Positions 41,964-52,281 are shown, counted from the stretch's first letter. The stretch is DNA of 64,000 bases from Alphaproteobacteria bacterium (GCA_030065235.1 JASJDC010000005.1:62001-126000); one strand, 5' to 3'. Numbers and translations are program-made. Notes: a model not told the origin generated them from the sequence alone.

Positions 41964-42206
41964 ATGAAGCCGGACGAGTTCAAACGCTGGCGGAAGGAAT
42001 TGGGCTTCTCACAGAAGGAAGCGGCGCACGCGCTAGGGCTAAAGCGGCGCGTGGTGCAATATTATGAAAAAGGGGAGCGGGACGGCAAGAGCATCGACAT
42101 CCCTCTGACCGTCCGTCTCGCCTGTTTCGCGGTGCGCGCCGGGGTCCGCGACTACGACGGGTCAAAAGCCGAGAAACATTCCGGCGGCGCGCGCGCCGGG
42201 GCTTAG
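41964..42206 (+). CDS. Small HTH DNA-binding protein (XRE-like)
   Basis: 80 aa from the ATG at 41964, after AAAGGGGG; an ATG at 41930 is possible. Residues 3-45 form the HTH: MKPDEFKRWRKELGFSQKEA, then AHALGLKRRVVQYYEKGER. Single-domain proteins of this kind are common in alphaproteobacteria and are of phage-repressor origin. It is a good candidate to bind the twin dyads just upstream of it. Confidence 0.85.
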   Translation: MKPDEFKRWRKELGFSQKEAAHALGLKRRVVQYYEKGERDGKSIDIPLTVRLACFAVRAGVRDYDGSKAEKHSGGARAGA

Positions 42207-42219
42207 GGGCGTATCAGCG

Positions 42220-42888
42220 CTATTCTGCAGCGCGGCTGGCGGGGTCTGTCGGCAGCGGGCACGCCACGCCAGAGCCGCCCAGTCCGCAATAGCCGTTCGG
42301 GTTCTTGGCCAGATACTGCTGGTGATAGTCTTCGGCGTAAAAGAATTCCGGCGCGTCCAGAACTTCCGTCGTGATCGGGCCGCGGCCCGCGCTCTTCAGC
42401 GCTTTGCCATAGTCGCGCTTCGACGCCTCGGCCAACGCCCGCTGATGCTCTGACATGACGTAAACGCCGGAACGGTATTGCGTGCCGATGTCATTGCCCT
42501 GGCGCATGCCTTGCGTCGGATCGTGCGCTTCCCAAAAGGCTTTCAACAGTTCGGCGTAGGATACGGCGTTTGGGTCATAGACCACCAGCACGACCTCGTT
42601 ATGGCCGGTGCGGCCGCTGCAGACCTCCTGATAGGTCGGGTTGGGCGTGTGGCCGGCCGCATAGCCCACGGCGGTCGCCAACACGCCCGGCGTCTTCCAG
42701 AAGATTCGCTCGGCGCCCCAGAAACAGCCGAGCCCGAACAGAGCCGTCTCCGACCCTTCCGGGAATGGCGGTTTGATCCGCGCGCCGGTCACATAATGCA
42801 GATCCGGCGACGGGATCGGCGTGGCGCGGCCTGGCAGAGCCTCTGCCGCGCTGGGTATTGCCGATGGCTTCTTCAAAAAAGCGAACAT
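42220..42888 (-). CDS. msrA: Peptide methionine sulfoxide reductase MsrA
   Basis: 222 aa from the ATG at 42888. The catalytic motif [10 protein letters not shown] has the reactive C55. The family's [37 protein letters not shown] and [18 protein letters not shown] follow, with C-terminal cysteines for resolving disulfides. It reduces methionine-S-sulfoxide in proteins. There is no signal peptide, so it is cytoplasmic. Confidence 0.97.
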   Translation of the reverse strand: MFAFLKKPSAIPSAAEALPGRATPIPSPDLHYVTGARIKPPFPEGSETALFGLGCFWGAERIFWKTPGVLATAVGYAAGHTPNPTYQEVCSGRTGHNEVVLVVYDPNAVSYAELLKAFWEAHDPTQGMRQGNDIGTQYRSGVYVMSEHQRALAEASKRDYGKALKSAGRGPITTEVLDAPEFFYAEDYHQQYLAKNPNGYCGLGGSGVACPLPTDPASRAAE

Positions 42889-42991
42889 GGCGGCGTCCTT
42901 CTCGCTGACTCCGCCCTTATGTAGGCGCCATCCAACGGCTTCGCCAGCGCCCCGAGCCTTGCGCAAGGAAATCGCGGCCCGAGGCGGTTCG

Positions 42992-43642
42992 CTAATCCTT
43001 GAGGTCCGGCGCGCCGCCGCCGATATCCACAGGCCGGATCGCCAGAGTGCGATGGCGCAGCAAAACCGGGCGGTCCGTCAAGCTGAGCGGCGCCACGGTG
43101 GCGTCGTCGTTCGCCTCAATGACGGAAATCACGAACCGCGCGGGCGCATCCGCCTGAGCGAGCGGGAGGCCCAGATAGTCCGCCTTTAAGACCGATCCAT
43201 CATCATAGGTTTCGTCCGTGGAGACGATAACGCCGCAGCTGTGCTGAAACAGACGCGGGAAAGTTCGGCGCACCAGAGGCTCGGCGTCTCGATTGATCCG
43301 GTCGAAATAGTTGGCGCCCTTGAGTTCGTTTCCCAGACGCCGGACCTCCTCATGCCCGCTTAGCCGGTAGATCAGATGATCGTCGTCGATGAATTCCATC
43401 AGATGGATATTGGGCAAAAGACGCCGGATGGCTGTCGGGTCAAAATCACTTCGATCCGGCGTCAACGCGTCCGATTTTCGGATCGTCCGCCAATGGCGCG
43501 CCAACATGCTGAAACGCCCGCGATCCCGCGCCGCAATCGCATCGAGCGAAATGCTGTCTCGCACGCGTACGCCCGTCGCATTGGGCCATTCGGCGGATGA
43601 GATCAGCGGCTCAGTCCGTGTCCGCACAACGTCCTTAATCAT
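42992..43642 (-). CDS. PAS-domain protein (PAS_5 type)
   Basis: 216 aa from the ATG at 43642. The central region (about residues 60-185) has the pattern of single PAS_5 proteins of alphaproteobacteria: [40 protein letters not shown], then [10 protein letters not shown] and YLGLPLAQ. There is no output domain, so it may sense a ligand and act through partners. It lies 19 bp after ubiD on the same strand. Confidence 0.8.
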   Translation of the reverse strand: MIKDVVRTRTEPLISSAEWPNATGVRVRDSISLDAIAARDRGRFSMLARHWRTIRKSDALTPDRSDFDPTAIRRLLPNIHLMEFIDDDHLIYRLSGHEEVRRLGNELKGANYFDRINRDAEPLVRRTFPRLFQHSCGVIVSTDETYDDGSVLKADYLGLPLAQADAPARFVISVIEANDDATVAPLSLTDRPVLLRHRTLAIRPVDIGGGAPDLKD

Positions 43643-43661
43643 GGTCAAGCGTTCGCCCTCC

Positions 43662-45149
43662 CTAAAGCCCCAGACTCGACCACATATCATCCACTTTCTT
43701 AATTATTTCCTTATCCATAAGTAGTTCTTCGCCCCATTCCCGTTTTGTTTCCGGAAATAGCTTGTCGGTGGCGTCTAGGCCGATCTTGGAGCCCAGGCCG
43801 CTATCGGGCGAGGCGAAGTCGAGATAATCGATCGGCGTGTTTTCGATGACCGTGATGTCCCGCGCCGGGTCCATCTTCGTCGAGATGGCCCACATCACGT
43901 CTTTCCAATCGCGCGCGTCGATATCGTCATCGACCACGATCACCCATTTCGTGTACATGAATTGGCGTAGGAAGGACCAAGCGCCCATCATTACCCGCTT
44001 GGCGTGGCCCGGGTAAGCCTTCTTCATTGAAATCACGGCGATCCGGTAGCTGCAGCCTTCCGGCGGCAGCCAGAAATCGGTGATTTCCGGGAATTGCTGT
44101 TGCAAAAGCGGAATGAAGACCTCGTTCAGCGCCTCGCCCAGGACAGAGGGCTCGTCCGGCGGCCGCCCGGTGAAGGTGGAGAGATAAATCGGTTTTTTCC
44201 GCATGGTGATCGCGGAGATCCTAAAGACGGGGAAGGTCTCGACGCTGTTGTAATAGCCCGTATGGTCGCCATAGGGGCCCTCGTCGCCATGCTCGTCCAA
44301 CATGACATGGCCTTCCAGCACGATTTCCGCCTCGGCCGGGACCTTCAGCGGTACGGTCTTGCAATCGACCAGTTCCAGCTTTTTGCCGCGCAGCAGGCCG
44401 GCGAACTGATACTCGCTCAACGTGTCCGGCACCGGCGTCACGGCGGCCAGAATCGCACCCGGATCGGCGCCCAGGACGGCGGCGACGGGCAACGGTTCGG
44501 GTCGTTCCTTCTTCCAGCGCTGATAGTGCTGCGCGCCGCCGCGATGTTTTAGCCAGCGCATCAGGGTGGTGTTCTTGCCGGTCACCTGCATCCGATAGAT
44601 GCCCAGATTGAACGCGTCCGTCTTGTCGCCTTTTGGGTTGGGGCCTTGGGTCACCACCAGGGGCCAGGTGATCAGCGGCGCCGGCTCACCCGGCCAACAG
44701 CCCTGGATCGGCAGCGCGCCGAGATCGATATCGTCCCCTTGCAGAACCACATCCTGCGCCGGGGCCGAGCCGACGGTCTTTGGCTTCATCGCCAACACGG
44801 TCTTGACCAGCGGCAGCATGCCCATGGCTTCTCGGATCCCGCCCGGCGGTTCCGGTTGCCGCAGGAAAGCCAAGGTCTCGCCGACCTCGCGCAACTGATC
44901 CGGCGTCCGGTCCATGCCCCAGGCGACGCGTTCGACCGTGCCGAACAGATTAACCAACACCGGCATCCCGTAGGGCGTTCCGTCTTCGCGCACCGGGTTC
45001 TCGAACAACACCGCCGGGCCTTGGGTCGCCAATAGGCGGCGCTGAATCTCGGTCATCTCCAAATGCGGCGAGACCGGATGGAGCACCCGTTTCAGGCGGC
45101 CTCCCTGTTCCAGTTTCTGGATGAAATCGCGTAGGGACTCGTAGGGCAT
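43662..45149 (-). CDS. ubiD: UbiD-family decarboxylase (3-octaprenyl-4-hydroxybenzoate carboxy-lyase)
   Basis: 495 aa from the ATG at 45149; the long frame to 46298 is antisense to other genes. It has the UbiD fold and length (E. coli UbiD is 497 aa): [26 protein letters not shown], the YGDHTGYY signature and the C-terminal WGEELLMD. It decarboxylates the prenylated ring in ubiquinone synthesis using prenylated FMN made by UbiX, which is not in this window. ubiA is 3.6 kb away in the same orientation. Confidence 0.96.
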   Translation of the reverse strand: MPYESLRDFIQKLEQGGRLKRVLHPVSPHLEMTEIQRRLLATQGPAVLFENPVREDGTPYGMPVLVNLFGTVERVAWGMDRTPDQLREVGETLAFLRQPEPPGGIREAMGMLPLVKTVLAMKPKTVGSAPAQDVVLQGDDIDLGALPIQGCWPGEPAPLITWPLVVTQGPNPKGDKTDAFNLGIYRMQVTGKNTTLMRWLKHRGGAQHYQRWKKERPEPLPVAAVLGADPGAILAAVTPVPDTLSEYQFAGLLRGKKLELVDCKTVPLKVPAEAEIVLEGHVMLDEHGDEGPYGDHTGYYNSVETFPVFRISAITMRKKPIYLSTFTGRPPDEPSVLGEALNEVFIPLLQQQFPEITDFWLPPEGCSYRIAVISMKKAYPGHAKRVMMGAWSFLRQFMYTKWVIVVDDDIDARDWKDVMWAISTKMDPARDITVIENTPIDYLDFASPDSGLGSKIGLDATDKLFPETKREWGEELLMDKEIIKKVDDMWSSLGL

Positions 45150-45254
45150 GGAGCGCTCTCTCAGGGCGGTTTGCGGAGGATCGGCCTTGCGATCCGCGCC
45201 GTTCTCGCCTAACGACACTGCGGCTGCGAGACGGGAACAATCGGCGAGGCCTGA

Positions 45255-45629
45255 ATGTCCGAACAGTATTGGGTGATTGGCGGGATCTATACCAGCACCG
45301 AGTTTGACGCACTGGCGGTCGGCGCGTCCGAAGTGAAGCTGGGCCCATTCGACGACTACGCCGAGGCCAAGGCGGTCTGGCGCGCGAAATCGATGGAGAC
45401 TGTCGATGACGCGTTCGCCCGGTTCCGCATTGAGAAGGAACATCACGCGGAATGGTGGGTCGTCGGCGGCTCCTACACCGGGACCGACTTCAAGACGATC
45501 GCCGAGGGCGGCGAAGAAGAGCGGATCGGCCCCTTCGCCAGTTACGAAGCGGCGCGCAAGATCTGGTGGGAGAAATCCTCCGCCGGGATCGACGACGCCT
45601 ATTGCCGCTATCGGATTGATCAGAAATAG
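45255..45629 (+). CDS. Tandem DUF4170 protein
   Basis: 124 aa made of two similar halves. Residues 4-60 ([14 protein letters not shown] ... DDAFARFRI) and 66-122 ([14 protein letters not shown] ... DDAYCRYRI) each resemble the ~60-80-aa DUF4170 domain of alphaproteobacteria, normally present once. Function unknown. It is divergent from ubiD with a 105-bp gap. Confidence 0.85.
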   Translation: MSEQYWVIGGIYTSTEFDALAVGASEVKLGPFDDYAEAKAVWRAKSMETVDDAFARFRIEKEHHAEWWVVGGSYTGTDFKTIAEGGEEERIGPFASYEAARKIWWEKSSAGIDDAYCRYRIDQK

Positions 45630-45650
45630 CCGGCGGATGAGCGGCGGCGG

Positions 45651-46370
45651 ATGAGCGACGGTCGGGCTGAAAAACTGAAACGCGCTCGGGGGTATCCCTA
45701 CGCCTTTCCGCGCGAATGCTTCACCTATCGCGACGGCGGCGTCGATACGTTCGACCCCAAGGCGCTGAAGGGCAGGACTCCGGTGCTCGCCTTCGGCTCG
45801 AACCAGTCGCCGAACCGGCTGCGAGACAAATTCGGTGAAATCGCGGGCAGCGTGATCCCGGTCGAGCGCGCGGAGCTTGAAGAATTCGATGTTGTCTATT
45901 CCGCGCATCTGACCCGCTACGGTGCGGCGCCGGCGATGCTGCAACACGCGCCGGGCGCGCGGGTCGAAGTAGCGATCACCTGGCTCGACGACGCCCAGAT
46001 GACGGTGATGCATGACAGCGAGATCGGCGCTGCGAACTATTTCTATGCGGCGATGGAGGATGTTGCGCTGACCACCCGATCCGGCGCGGTGCATCGGACC
46101 GTCTTCGCTTATTTCGGGACGCGGGGTCATCTGCCGCATGACGAAGGCGGCGCCATCGCGCTCAGCGCCGTGCGCTGCGAGAACCGGCGCTTCAAGGCGA
46201 TGAACACAGCGGGCGCGCTTGAGACCGTGCGCCGACGGCTTCAGCCCGAGAGCGGGTCCGACGATTTCATCATAAAGGCGGTCGACGACCACGCCCACCG
46301 CGCCGCCCTGACCGACGCCTTGGCGAAAACCGCCGAACCGTTCGCCTATCCGGTCCGGCCGCTGGACTAG
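45651..46370 (+). CDS. Unknown protein with possible gamma-glutamylcyclotransferase-like fold
   Basis: 239 aa, 21 bp after the DUF4170 gene and probably cotranscribed. [18 protein letters not shown] near residue 46 resembles the YGSNL loop of gamma-glutamylcyclotransferase-like proteins. The rest, including [14 protein letters not shown], does not let me assign a function. Treat the fold as a weak suggestion. Confidence 0.7.
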   Translation: MSDGRAEKLKRARGYPYAFPRECFTYRDGGVDTFDPKALKGRTPVLAFGSNQSPNRLRDKFGEIAGSVIPVERAELEEFDVVYSAHLTRYGAAPAMLQHAPGARVEVAITWLDDAQMTVMHDSEIGAANYFYAAMEDVALTTRSGAVHRTVFAYFGTRGHLPHDEGGAIALSAVRCENRRFKAMNTAGALETVRRRLQPESGSDDFIIKAVDDHAHRAALTDALAKTAEPFAYPVRPLD

Positions 46371-46379
46371 GCGCAGGCC

Positions 46380-46844
46380 CTAGCGGTTGTCGTCGAGATA
46401 GATTTTCAGCCGATCCAAGAGATCGAACATGCGCTGCATCTCTCCTTCGTCCCAGCCTTCAAAACTCTCCCGGACGATCGGACTCAGCGTCGCCACCGCC
46501 GCCTTGTGTTGGACGACGCCCAAATCGGTGAGGAAGTGGCGCCTGATGCGGCCATCCCGTGGGTCGGCCTCAACCCGCAGCAGGCCCGCCTCGACCATCC
46601 CTTTCAGCGTCTTGGTCACCGCAGGTTGATTCTGCTGCATGGCGTTGGCGACGCCTGTAACCGTTTTGCCCTCGGCCGGCCGGTGGCTGAAATGGTTCAG
46701 CAGGATGAAGTGATGCCAGGACAAGCCGATCTCCGTCAGCGCGCGATTGCCGCGCGTGCGGGTGAGCTGCTCGATGATCCCGATCCAATTCAGGACGCGA
46801 TATCCGAGTTGATCCCGACGTAGTCCACTACGCGCTTCAGCCAT
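46380..46844 (-). CDS. MarR-family transcriptional regulator
   Basis: 154 aa with the MarR winged-helix core: TVTGVANAMQQNQPAVTKTL, then LRVEADPRDGRIRRHFLTD with the wing Asp-Arg-Arg. It follows the nitroreductase-like gene by 12 bp on the same strand, so both are probably one operon. A 20-bp dyad upstream of that operon is its likely operator, giving autoregulation. The inducer is unknown. Confidence 0.93.
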   Translation of the reverse strand: MAEARSGLRRDQLGYRVLNWIGIIEQLTRTRGNRALTEIGLSWHHFILLNHFSHRPAEGKTVTGVANAMQQNQPAVTKTLKGMVEAGLLRVEADPRDGRIRRHFLTDLGVVQHKAAVATLSPIVRESFEGWDEGEMQRMFDLLDRLKIYLDDNR

Positions 46845-46856
46845 AGCTACATAGCG

Positions 46857-48029
46857 TCAGGCTCGGAGTAGCGCGTCGAGCGGACGGCGCGGCGACCGCG
46901 GCGGGGCCTCGGCATAGCCCAGCCGGAACAGCATCTGCACGGTCTGGCTGGGCGGCGTGGCGGTCTCCTCGAGGAAGCGCGCCTGCAACTCTGTCATTTC
47001 CTCATATTCCTGCAGCAGTTGGCTGACCGGATGCATCGAGACGCCTTCCAGCGTCGCGGCGAGATTGATCCGGACATAGGCGCGGCCGGCCTGGACTTGG
47101 GCCGCGCGCGCATTGCCTTCGGTTGCGATCCAGCCGAAAGACGGCGTCGCGTTGGCCCAGCCAAGCGCGTAATCCATGCCGCCCTGATAGGCGAGCGTGC
47201 CGGGCGTCGCCGCCTTTTCGATGGTCATCAGGCCGAGCGTATTCAGCCACCAGAACATCGGGCCGTGCAGGTCGATGCCGTCCGGATTGGCCGCGATCTG
47301 ATCCGCGCCGATCCGGCCGAGCTCAAGGCTCTCCCGTAACAGGCGGGGCGTCTCCATTTCCATCGTGATGGCGTCTCGGGTGAGCGCCATGAGCGTCTCG
47401 GTTTGCCGACCGGTGCGTACCGTTGTGAACGCGATCTCCGGATCGATATGCGCTGTTTTCAGGGCGGCTTCATGCGGCGCGCTCAGCGGCCGGGCCATAT
47501 CGTAGGGCTCCTTGCAGGATCGGCGCTCGAATATGGCGCCAAACAAGGGCGAGCGTTGGACCGAGGGGTCTTCGATCAACGCGATGCGCGCGACCGGCGC
47601 GCCGGTGATCGAGTCCGCCGCCGCGTCGCTGGGAGCCGCCCCTTCCGGGAAAAGCGCAATCTCCGTGCGGTAGCCGCGTTCGCGGGCGGCCAGATCCAGC
47701 AACTCCAGAAAGGTTCCATGCCCGATCAGAATTTGCCTTCCGTAAGGGTCGGTTTCAGGCAAAAGCCGTTCGGGATCGACATACAGCATGATCTCGCCCG
47801 GCGTTCTCAAGTCCGCCAACCAGGGCTGAATATTGTGCGGGTTCGGCGCCAGCAGCGCGTAGGACAGCGTCCATTCGCGGATATCGGTCACATCGGAGCC
47901 GGGGCCGTCCCACGGCGCGATGGCGGACTCGGGCATCTGGTCGCAGCGCGCCAGTCCAACCGTTCCCGCCGCCAGCACCAGACCGGTCCCGCCTAACGTC
48001 CGTAGGAATCCTCTTCGCGATATCGCCAT
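46857..48029 (-). CDS. Tat-exported nitroreductase-like (Acg family) FMN protein
   Basis: 390 aa. The N-terminus has a twin-arginine signal, SRRGFLRTLGG, followed by a hydrophobic stretch, so it is folded before export. The mature part resembles Acg-family FMN proteins: LSYALLAPNPHNIQPWLADL, then FERRSCKEPYD, with the duplicated nitroreductase-like fold. The substrate is unknown. It is first in an operon with a MarR gene and likely derepressed by the MarR ligand. Confidence 0.85.
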   Translation of the reverse strand: MAISRRGFLRTLGGTGLVLAAGTVGLARCDQMPESAIAPWDGPGSDVTDIREWTLSYALLAPNPHNIQPWLADLRTPGEIMLYVDPERLLPETDPYGRQILIGHGTFLELLDLAARERGYRTEIALFPEGAAPSDAAADSITGAPVARIALIEDPSVQRSPLFGAIFERRSCKEPYDMARPLSAPHEAALKTAHIDPEIAFTTVRTGRQTETLMALTRDAITMEMETPRLLRESLELGRIGADQIAANPDGIDLHGPMFWWLNTLGLMTIEKAATPGTLAYQGGMDYALGWANATPSFGWIATEGNARAAQVQAGRAYVRINLAATLEGVSMHPVSQLLQEYEEMTELQARFLEETATPPSQTVQMLFRLGYAEAPPRSPRRPLDALLRA

Positions 48030-48043
48030 CGTTCGTCTCCGAT

Positions 48044-48087
48044 AAACATTCCTGAGGATATAGATATAAACATTCTCAGGAATGTTT
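48044..48087. promoter_or_regulatory. MarR operator candidate
   Basis: AAACATTC-TCAG-GAATGTTT (48068-48087) is a perfect dyad. A further AAACATTCCTGAG at 48044-48056 is the exact inverse of CTCAGGAATGTTT at 48075-48087. The array lies 15-58 bp upstream of the nitroreductase start and probably binds a MarR dimer pair. Confidence 0.7.
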
Positions 48088-48135
48088 CAAGGGTCGCGAT
48101 GAAAAAGGCCGTCGAGCCAAGCCGTTCCAACTGGT

Positions 48136-48789
48136 TTAGGGCGCGTTTCCGAAGCGCCAGACCCGGGCGTTGCGCAGGTCGCTGTCTTCCATGATCCCTG
48201 TGGTCCCGGCGGTGTATTGGGCGACGGGTTCCAGGCCCAACCCTTTGAGATAGAACCGTCCGGGGTCGCCGATCAGCACTGTACGGCCGGCGTCCTGTTG
48301 ATCGCGCAGCCAGGGGAGAAGCCGTTCGGCGGTCTGTTTTTCGTAGAAGACATCGCCGATCAGCAGGACTTCCCAGTCGCCGCGCGTATCGACCAGATCC
48401 GCCGTCTCGATCTCGAACCAGACGTCGTTCAGGGCGCGGTTCAGCGCCATCGCCTCCGCGGCGACCGGATCGATGTCGACGGCGGTTACGTCGAAGCCGC
48501 CGGACTTGGCGGCGGCGATGGCGACCAGGCCCGATCCAGCGCCGAAATCCAGAACCTTGCGGCCCGCGACCGTTTCCGGATTATCGAGAATATGGCGCGC
48601 TAAGGCCTGACCGCCGGCCCAGGCGAAGGCCCAATAAGGCGTACCCAGTCCCAATTGCGCCAGCTCGTCCTCGCCGGCGCGGTAGAGCGGGCGGTCCTCG
48701 TCGGCCAGATATAGGGTGATCTCCGGCACGAGACTTGGCGCCACGGGACGCGTATTCTCTAAGATGAGCGGCTCGAACGCTTCCCGCAT
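48136..48789 (-). CDS. EtfB lysine methyltransferase-like SAM methyltransferase
   Basis: 217 aa from the ATG at 48789; the longer frame overlaps ubiA. It has TRPVAPSLVPEITLYLA near the N-terminus, GLGTPYWAFAWAGGQALARH, and the SAM-binding motif I VLDFGAGSGLVAIAAAKSGG. This layout matches bacterial relatives of METTL20, which methylates the beta subunit of electron-transfer flavoprotein. It lies 14 bp after ubiA on the same strand. Confidence 0.85.
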   Translation of the reverse strand: MREAFEPLILENTRPVAPSLVPEITLYLADEDRPLYRAGEDELAQLGLGTPYWAFAWAGGQALARHILDNPETVAGRKVLDFGAGSGLVAIAAAKSGGFDVTAVDIDPVAAEAMALNRALNDVWFEIETADLVDTRGDWEVLLIGDVFYEKQTAERLLPWLRDQQDAGRTVLIGDPGRFYLKGLGLEPVAQYTAGTTGIMEDSDLRNARVWRFGNAP

Positions 48790-48803
48790 GGCGCGGTCCC
48801 GGC

Positions 48804-49793
48804 TCAGGTCAGAAGCGGCGTCGTCCAGCCGCCGGCGATCAGAGCGGCGAAGATGATCAAGCCGAAATCCCGATTGGATTTGAAATGCTTCAAACAGTCC
48901 GCTGCATCGTCGATTCGCACAGTCAGGATCTGCCGGACCAGATGCGCCGCGCCAACCGCCAGAACCGGCCAGAAGGCCCAGCCCGCTTGCGCGAGAAAAC
49001 CGGCCAAGCCGATCAAGGCGATGGTCAGGCCGTAGAAGCCCCACAGCCAGCCGCGCGTGCCGTCGCCCAGCCGCAGGGCTGTGGATTTCACGCCGATTAG
49101 CGCGTCGTCCTCTTTGTCCTGATGGGCGTAGATCGTGTCGTAGCCGAGCGTCCAGAAGAACCCGGCGGCGTAGAGAATCAGCGCCGGCGCCTCCAGTCCC
49201 GGCTTCATCGACGACCAGCCGACCAGGGCGCCCCAATTGAAGGTCAGGCCCAGCCAAGCCTGCGGCCAATAAGTGAACCGTTTCATGAAAGGGTAGGCGG
49301 CGACAAGGCTCAAGGAGGCGACGCCGATCAGGATGGTCTGCCAATTGAACTGTAGCAGCACCACGAGGCCGATCAGAGACAGTGCCACGGCGAAGGCGAG
49401 GGCTTGTTTGACCGAGACCTCGCCCGCCGGGATGGGTCGGGTCGCGGTGCGCGCGACCTTGGCGTCAAAATCCCGATCCGCGATGTCGTTCCAGACGCAG
49501 CCGGCGCCACGCATCACCACGGCGCCGATCCCGAACAGGATGATGAACCAGCCCGACGGCAGCGGCAGGGCCGGATGGCCGATCCAGGCGAGCGCTAGAC
49601 CCCACCAGCAGGGCAGCAGCAGCAGCCAGGTCCCTATCGGCCGGTCCAGCCGCGCCAAGCGCGCATAGGGTCGGAACCAGACGGGCGACGCGGTCAGGAC
49701 CGGGCTGTCGGCGACGATGTCGCTGGCGTCGCGGCCACCGCCACTATCGGCGGGTCGGTCTTGTCGCCCTGAGGCGTCGGCTTGGTCGCGCAT
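48804..49793 (-). CDS. ubiA: 4-hydroxybenzoate polyprenyltransferase
   Basis: 329 aa with a hydrophilic N-terminal extension of ~40 residues. UbiA family signatures are LARLDRPIGTWLLLLPCWWG, the first Asp-rich motif NDIADRDFDAKVARTATRP and the second DTIYAHQDKEDDALIGVKST. Eight or so membrane helices are predicted. It prenylates 4-hydroxybenzoate in ubiquinone synthesis at the inner membrane. The start is the most upstream ATG; a shorter form is possible. Confidence 0.95.
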   Translation of the reverse strand: MRDQADASGRQDRPADSGGGRDASDIVADSPVLTASPVWFRPYARLARLDRPIGTWLLLLPCWWGLALAWIGHPALPLPSGWFIILFGIGAVVMRGAGCVWNDIADRDFDAKVARTATRPIPAGEVSVKQALAFAVALSLIGLVVLLQFNWQTILIGVASLSLVAAYPFMKRFTYWPQAWLGLTFNWGALVGWSSMKPGLEAPALILYAAGFFWTLGYDTIYAHQDKEDDALIGVKSTALRLGDGTRGWLWGFYGLTIALIGLAGFLAQAGWAFWPVLAVGAAHLVRQILTVRIDDAADCLKHFKSNRDFGLIIFAALIAGGWTTPLLT

Positions 49794-49930
49794 GATATCG
49801 AGGCGTCCTAGTCCTTTCCGCGCCGTTGCGGCGGCGATTGCGGTTCCGCGTCGAAGCGCTTACCACCCACCACGAACGGGTCCTATCAGGGAATGGCGAC
49901 GCTGGCCACCAGCGGAACCATCGAACAGGC

Positions 49931-50701
49931 ATGGACGGCGCCGACACCACCGCCAAACCTAAGACGCGACTCTTTGCGCCGGATGATCTGACCCCGGGCG
50001 CTTCGGTTACGCTATCCGCCGATCAGCGTCATTTCCTACGGTCGGTGCTGCGCCTGCGGCCTGGCGACGCGGTCGCCCTTTTCAACGGGCGTGACGGTGA
50101 GGTTTGGGCCGAAGTCGAAGAATTGGGTAAGGCGCGCGCTGTTCTGCGGATCCGCGCCATGCGGCGCCCTTTTGCGGCGCCGCCCGAAATCCATCTGCTG
50201 TTCGCGCCGATCAAAAAGAGCGCGCTGGATTTCCTGATCCAGAAGGGGACCGAACTGGGCGTCACCGACTTCCGCCCGATCCTGACAAGGCGCACCCAGT
50301 CGGACCGGGTGCGGATCGACCGGTTGTCGGCGACGGCGACCGAGGCGGCGGAGCAATGCGAACGGCTTGAGCGGCCGACCGTGCATGACCCGATTTCATT
50401 GGAAGCCGCGTTGCAGGCTTGGCCTGATGACAGGCCGCTGCTGGTCTGCGCCGAGGCGGGGGAAGCGCGACCCTTGGGCGCGGTCGCCGCAAGGCTTGAT
50501 GCGTCGAACGGGGTTGGGTTCCTGATCGGACCGGAAGGCGGCTTCGCCGACGCGGAATTACAGCGTTTGGCGGATGCGCCCTTTTGCCAATCTGTTGGAT
50601 TGGGTCCGCGCATCTTGCGCGCCGAGACGGCGGCGGCCGCGGCGCTGGCGATCTGGCAATCGGTCGCGGGCGATGGGGGCGACAGGCCGCCCGATCGCTA
50701 G
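49931..50701 (+). CDS. rsmE: 16S rRNA (m3U1498) methyltransferase RsmE
   Basis: 256 aa from the ATG at 49931. An N-terminal PUA-like domain (LTPGASVTLSADQRHFLRSV) is followed by the SPOUT knot domain with KKSALDFLIQKGTELGV, FLIGPEGGF and LGPRILRAETAAAAAL. It methylates U1498 in the ribosomal decoding centre. Length and motifs are canonical. It is divergent from ubiA, with 137 bp between the starts. Confidence 0.96.
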   Translation: MDGADTTAKPKTRLFAPDDLTPGASVTLSADQRHFLRSVLRLRPGDAVALFNGRDGEVWAEVEELGKARAVLRIRAMRRPFAAPPEIHLLFAPIKKSALDFLIQKGTELGVTDFRPILTRRTQSDRVRIDRLSATATEAAEQCERLERPTVHDPISLEAALQAWPDDRPLLVCAEAGEARPLGAVAARLDASNGVGFLIGPEGGFADAELQRLADAPFCQSVGLGPRILRAETAAAAALAIWQSVAGDGGDRPPDR

Positions 50702-50913
50702 GGTTCCGCGGAGAGTAGGGCCGATCTTCGCCAGTGCTTTGAGCATTTGCTGTGAAAAGCGATTATTGACGGCAATTGGCCAGTCAATTTCCAAGAACCG
50801 CCTTGCCTTGCTTCGCAAACCTGTTTTCTGTGGCGGAGCGCTGCGCGTGATCGGCGATGGCTCAGGCGTCCGCCGGTATCCGTGGCTGTTTCTAGGATTG
50901 GGGACCAGGTCAC

Positions 50914-52281
50914 ATGGCTGGACCATCGCCGGACAATCCCGTCATCGAAAGCAAGGATCAACTCATCGAGTCGATCGCTTCCGGCTGCAAACCGCGCGAG
51001 GCGTGGCGCATCGGCACCGAACACGAGAAGTTCGCGTATGACCGGACGACGCATCGCCGGCTCGCTTATGAGGGCGCTCCAGGCATCCGCGCCCTGCTCG
51101 AAGGGTTGCTGGAATTCGGCTGGAGTCCGGTCCATGAAGGCGACGCGCTGATCGCGTTGAAAGACGGGTCGGGCGCCTCGGTGACGCTGGAGCCCGGCGG
51201 GCAATTGGAATTGTCTGGCGCGCCGCTGCGCACCGTCCACGAAACCTGCGACGAAGTTCATTCGCATCTCGATCAGGTGAAGCAGGTCTGCGAAAAAATC
51301 GGCGCCGATGTCATCGGTCTGGGATTCGATCCCGAATGGCGCCGCGAGGACATCCGTTGGATGCCCAAGGGCCGTTACAAGATCATGCGGGACTATATGC
51401 CGACGCGCGGCTCGCTGGGTCTCGATATGATGCTTCGCACCAGTACGGTGCAAGTAAATCTAGATTTCGACTCCGAAGCCGACATGGTTCGGAAGATGCG
51501 CGTCGCCGTCGCGTTGCAGCCGGTGGCGACCGCCTTGTTCGCGAATTCGCCCTTCACCGAGGGCGCACCGAACGGCTTCCTGAGCATGCGCAGTCATTGC
51601 TGGACCGACACCGACCCCGATCGCTGCGGCATGATCCCGTTCGTCTTCGAAGACGGGTTCGGGTTCGAGCGTTGGGTCGATTACCTGTTGGATGTGCCGA
51701 TGTATTTCGTGCATCGCGGCGAGACCTACCACGATGTCGCCGGCAAGAGTTTTCGCGATTTCCTGGCGGGCCGATTGCAAGGGTTCGAAGGCGAGATCCC
51801 GACGATGGCCGACTGGGACGACCATATGACCACCGCCTTCCCGGAAGTGCGGTTGAAGAAGTTCATCGAAATGCGCGGCGCAGACGGTGGGCCCTGGGGC
51901 AATCTGTGCGCGCTGCCGGCGTTTTGGGTCGGATTGCTTTATGACGCCGAGGCTTTGGACCAGGCCGAAGCGCTGATCTCAGAATGGACGGTCGACGAGA
52001 TTTCCGCCTTGCGTGACGACGTTCCGCGCCTGGCGCTAAACGCGCCGTTTCGAAACCGAACGGCGCTTGAGGCCGCACGCGACGCTTTGGAGATCGCCCA
52101 GGGCGGATTGCGGCGACGCGCTTTTCCGGGGCCGCAGACCGGCCGGGATGAGCAGCATTATATCGACCCTTTGGTCTCGATCGTGGAAAGCGGCCGAACC
52201 TTCGCCGAGGATCTGCTGGTCCATTATGAACTGGATTGGGACAAGACCATCTCGCCGATCTACGAGGCCTGCAAATACTGA
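50914..52281 (+). CDS. gshA: Glutamate-cysteine ligase (plant/alphaproteobacterial type)
   Basis: 455 aa with family segments WRIGTEHEKFAYD, SVTLEPGGQLELSGAPL, PKGRYKIMRDYMPTRGSLGL and EMRGADGGPWGNLCALPAFW. It forms gamma-glutamylcysteine, the first and limiting step of glutathione synthesis. The GST and GFA-like genes elsewhere in the window would use this pathway's product. rsmE-gshA adjacency is common in this class. Confidence 0.96.
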   Translation: MAGPSPDNPVIESKDQLIESIASGCKPREAWRIGTEHEKFAYDRTTHRRLAYEGAPGIRALLEGLLEFGWSPVHEGDALIALKDGSGASVTLEPGGQLELSGAPLRTVHETCDEVHSHLDQVKQVCEKIGADVIGLGFDPEWRREDIRWMPKGRYKIMRDYMPTRGSLGLDMMLRTSTVQVNLDFDSEADMVRKMRVAVALQPVATALFANSPFTEGAPNGFLSMRSHCWTDTDPDRCGMIPFVFEDGFGFERWVDYLLDVPMYFVHRGETYHDVAGKSFRDFLAGRLQGFEGEIPTMADWDDHMTTAFPEVRLKKFIEMRGADGGPWGNLCALPAFWVGLLYDAEALDQAEALISEWTVDEISALRDDVPRLALNAPFRNRTALEAARDALEIAQGGLRRRAFPGPQTGRDEQHYIDPLVSIVESGRTFAEDLLVHYELDWDKTISPIYEACKY

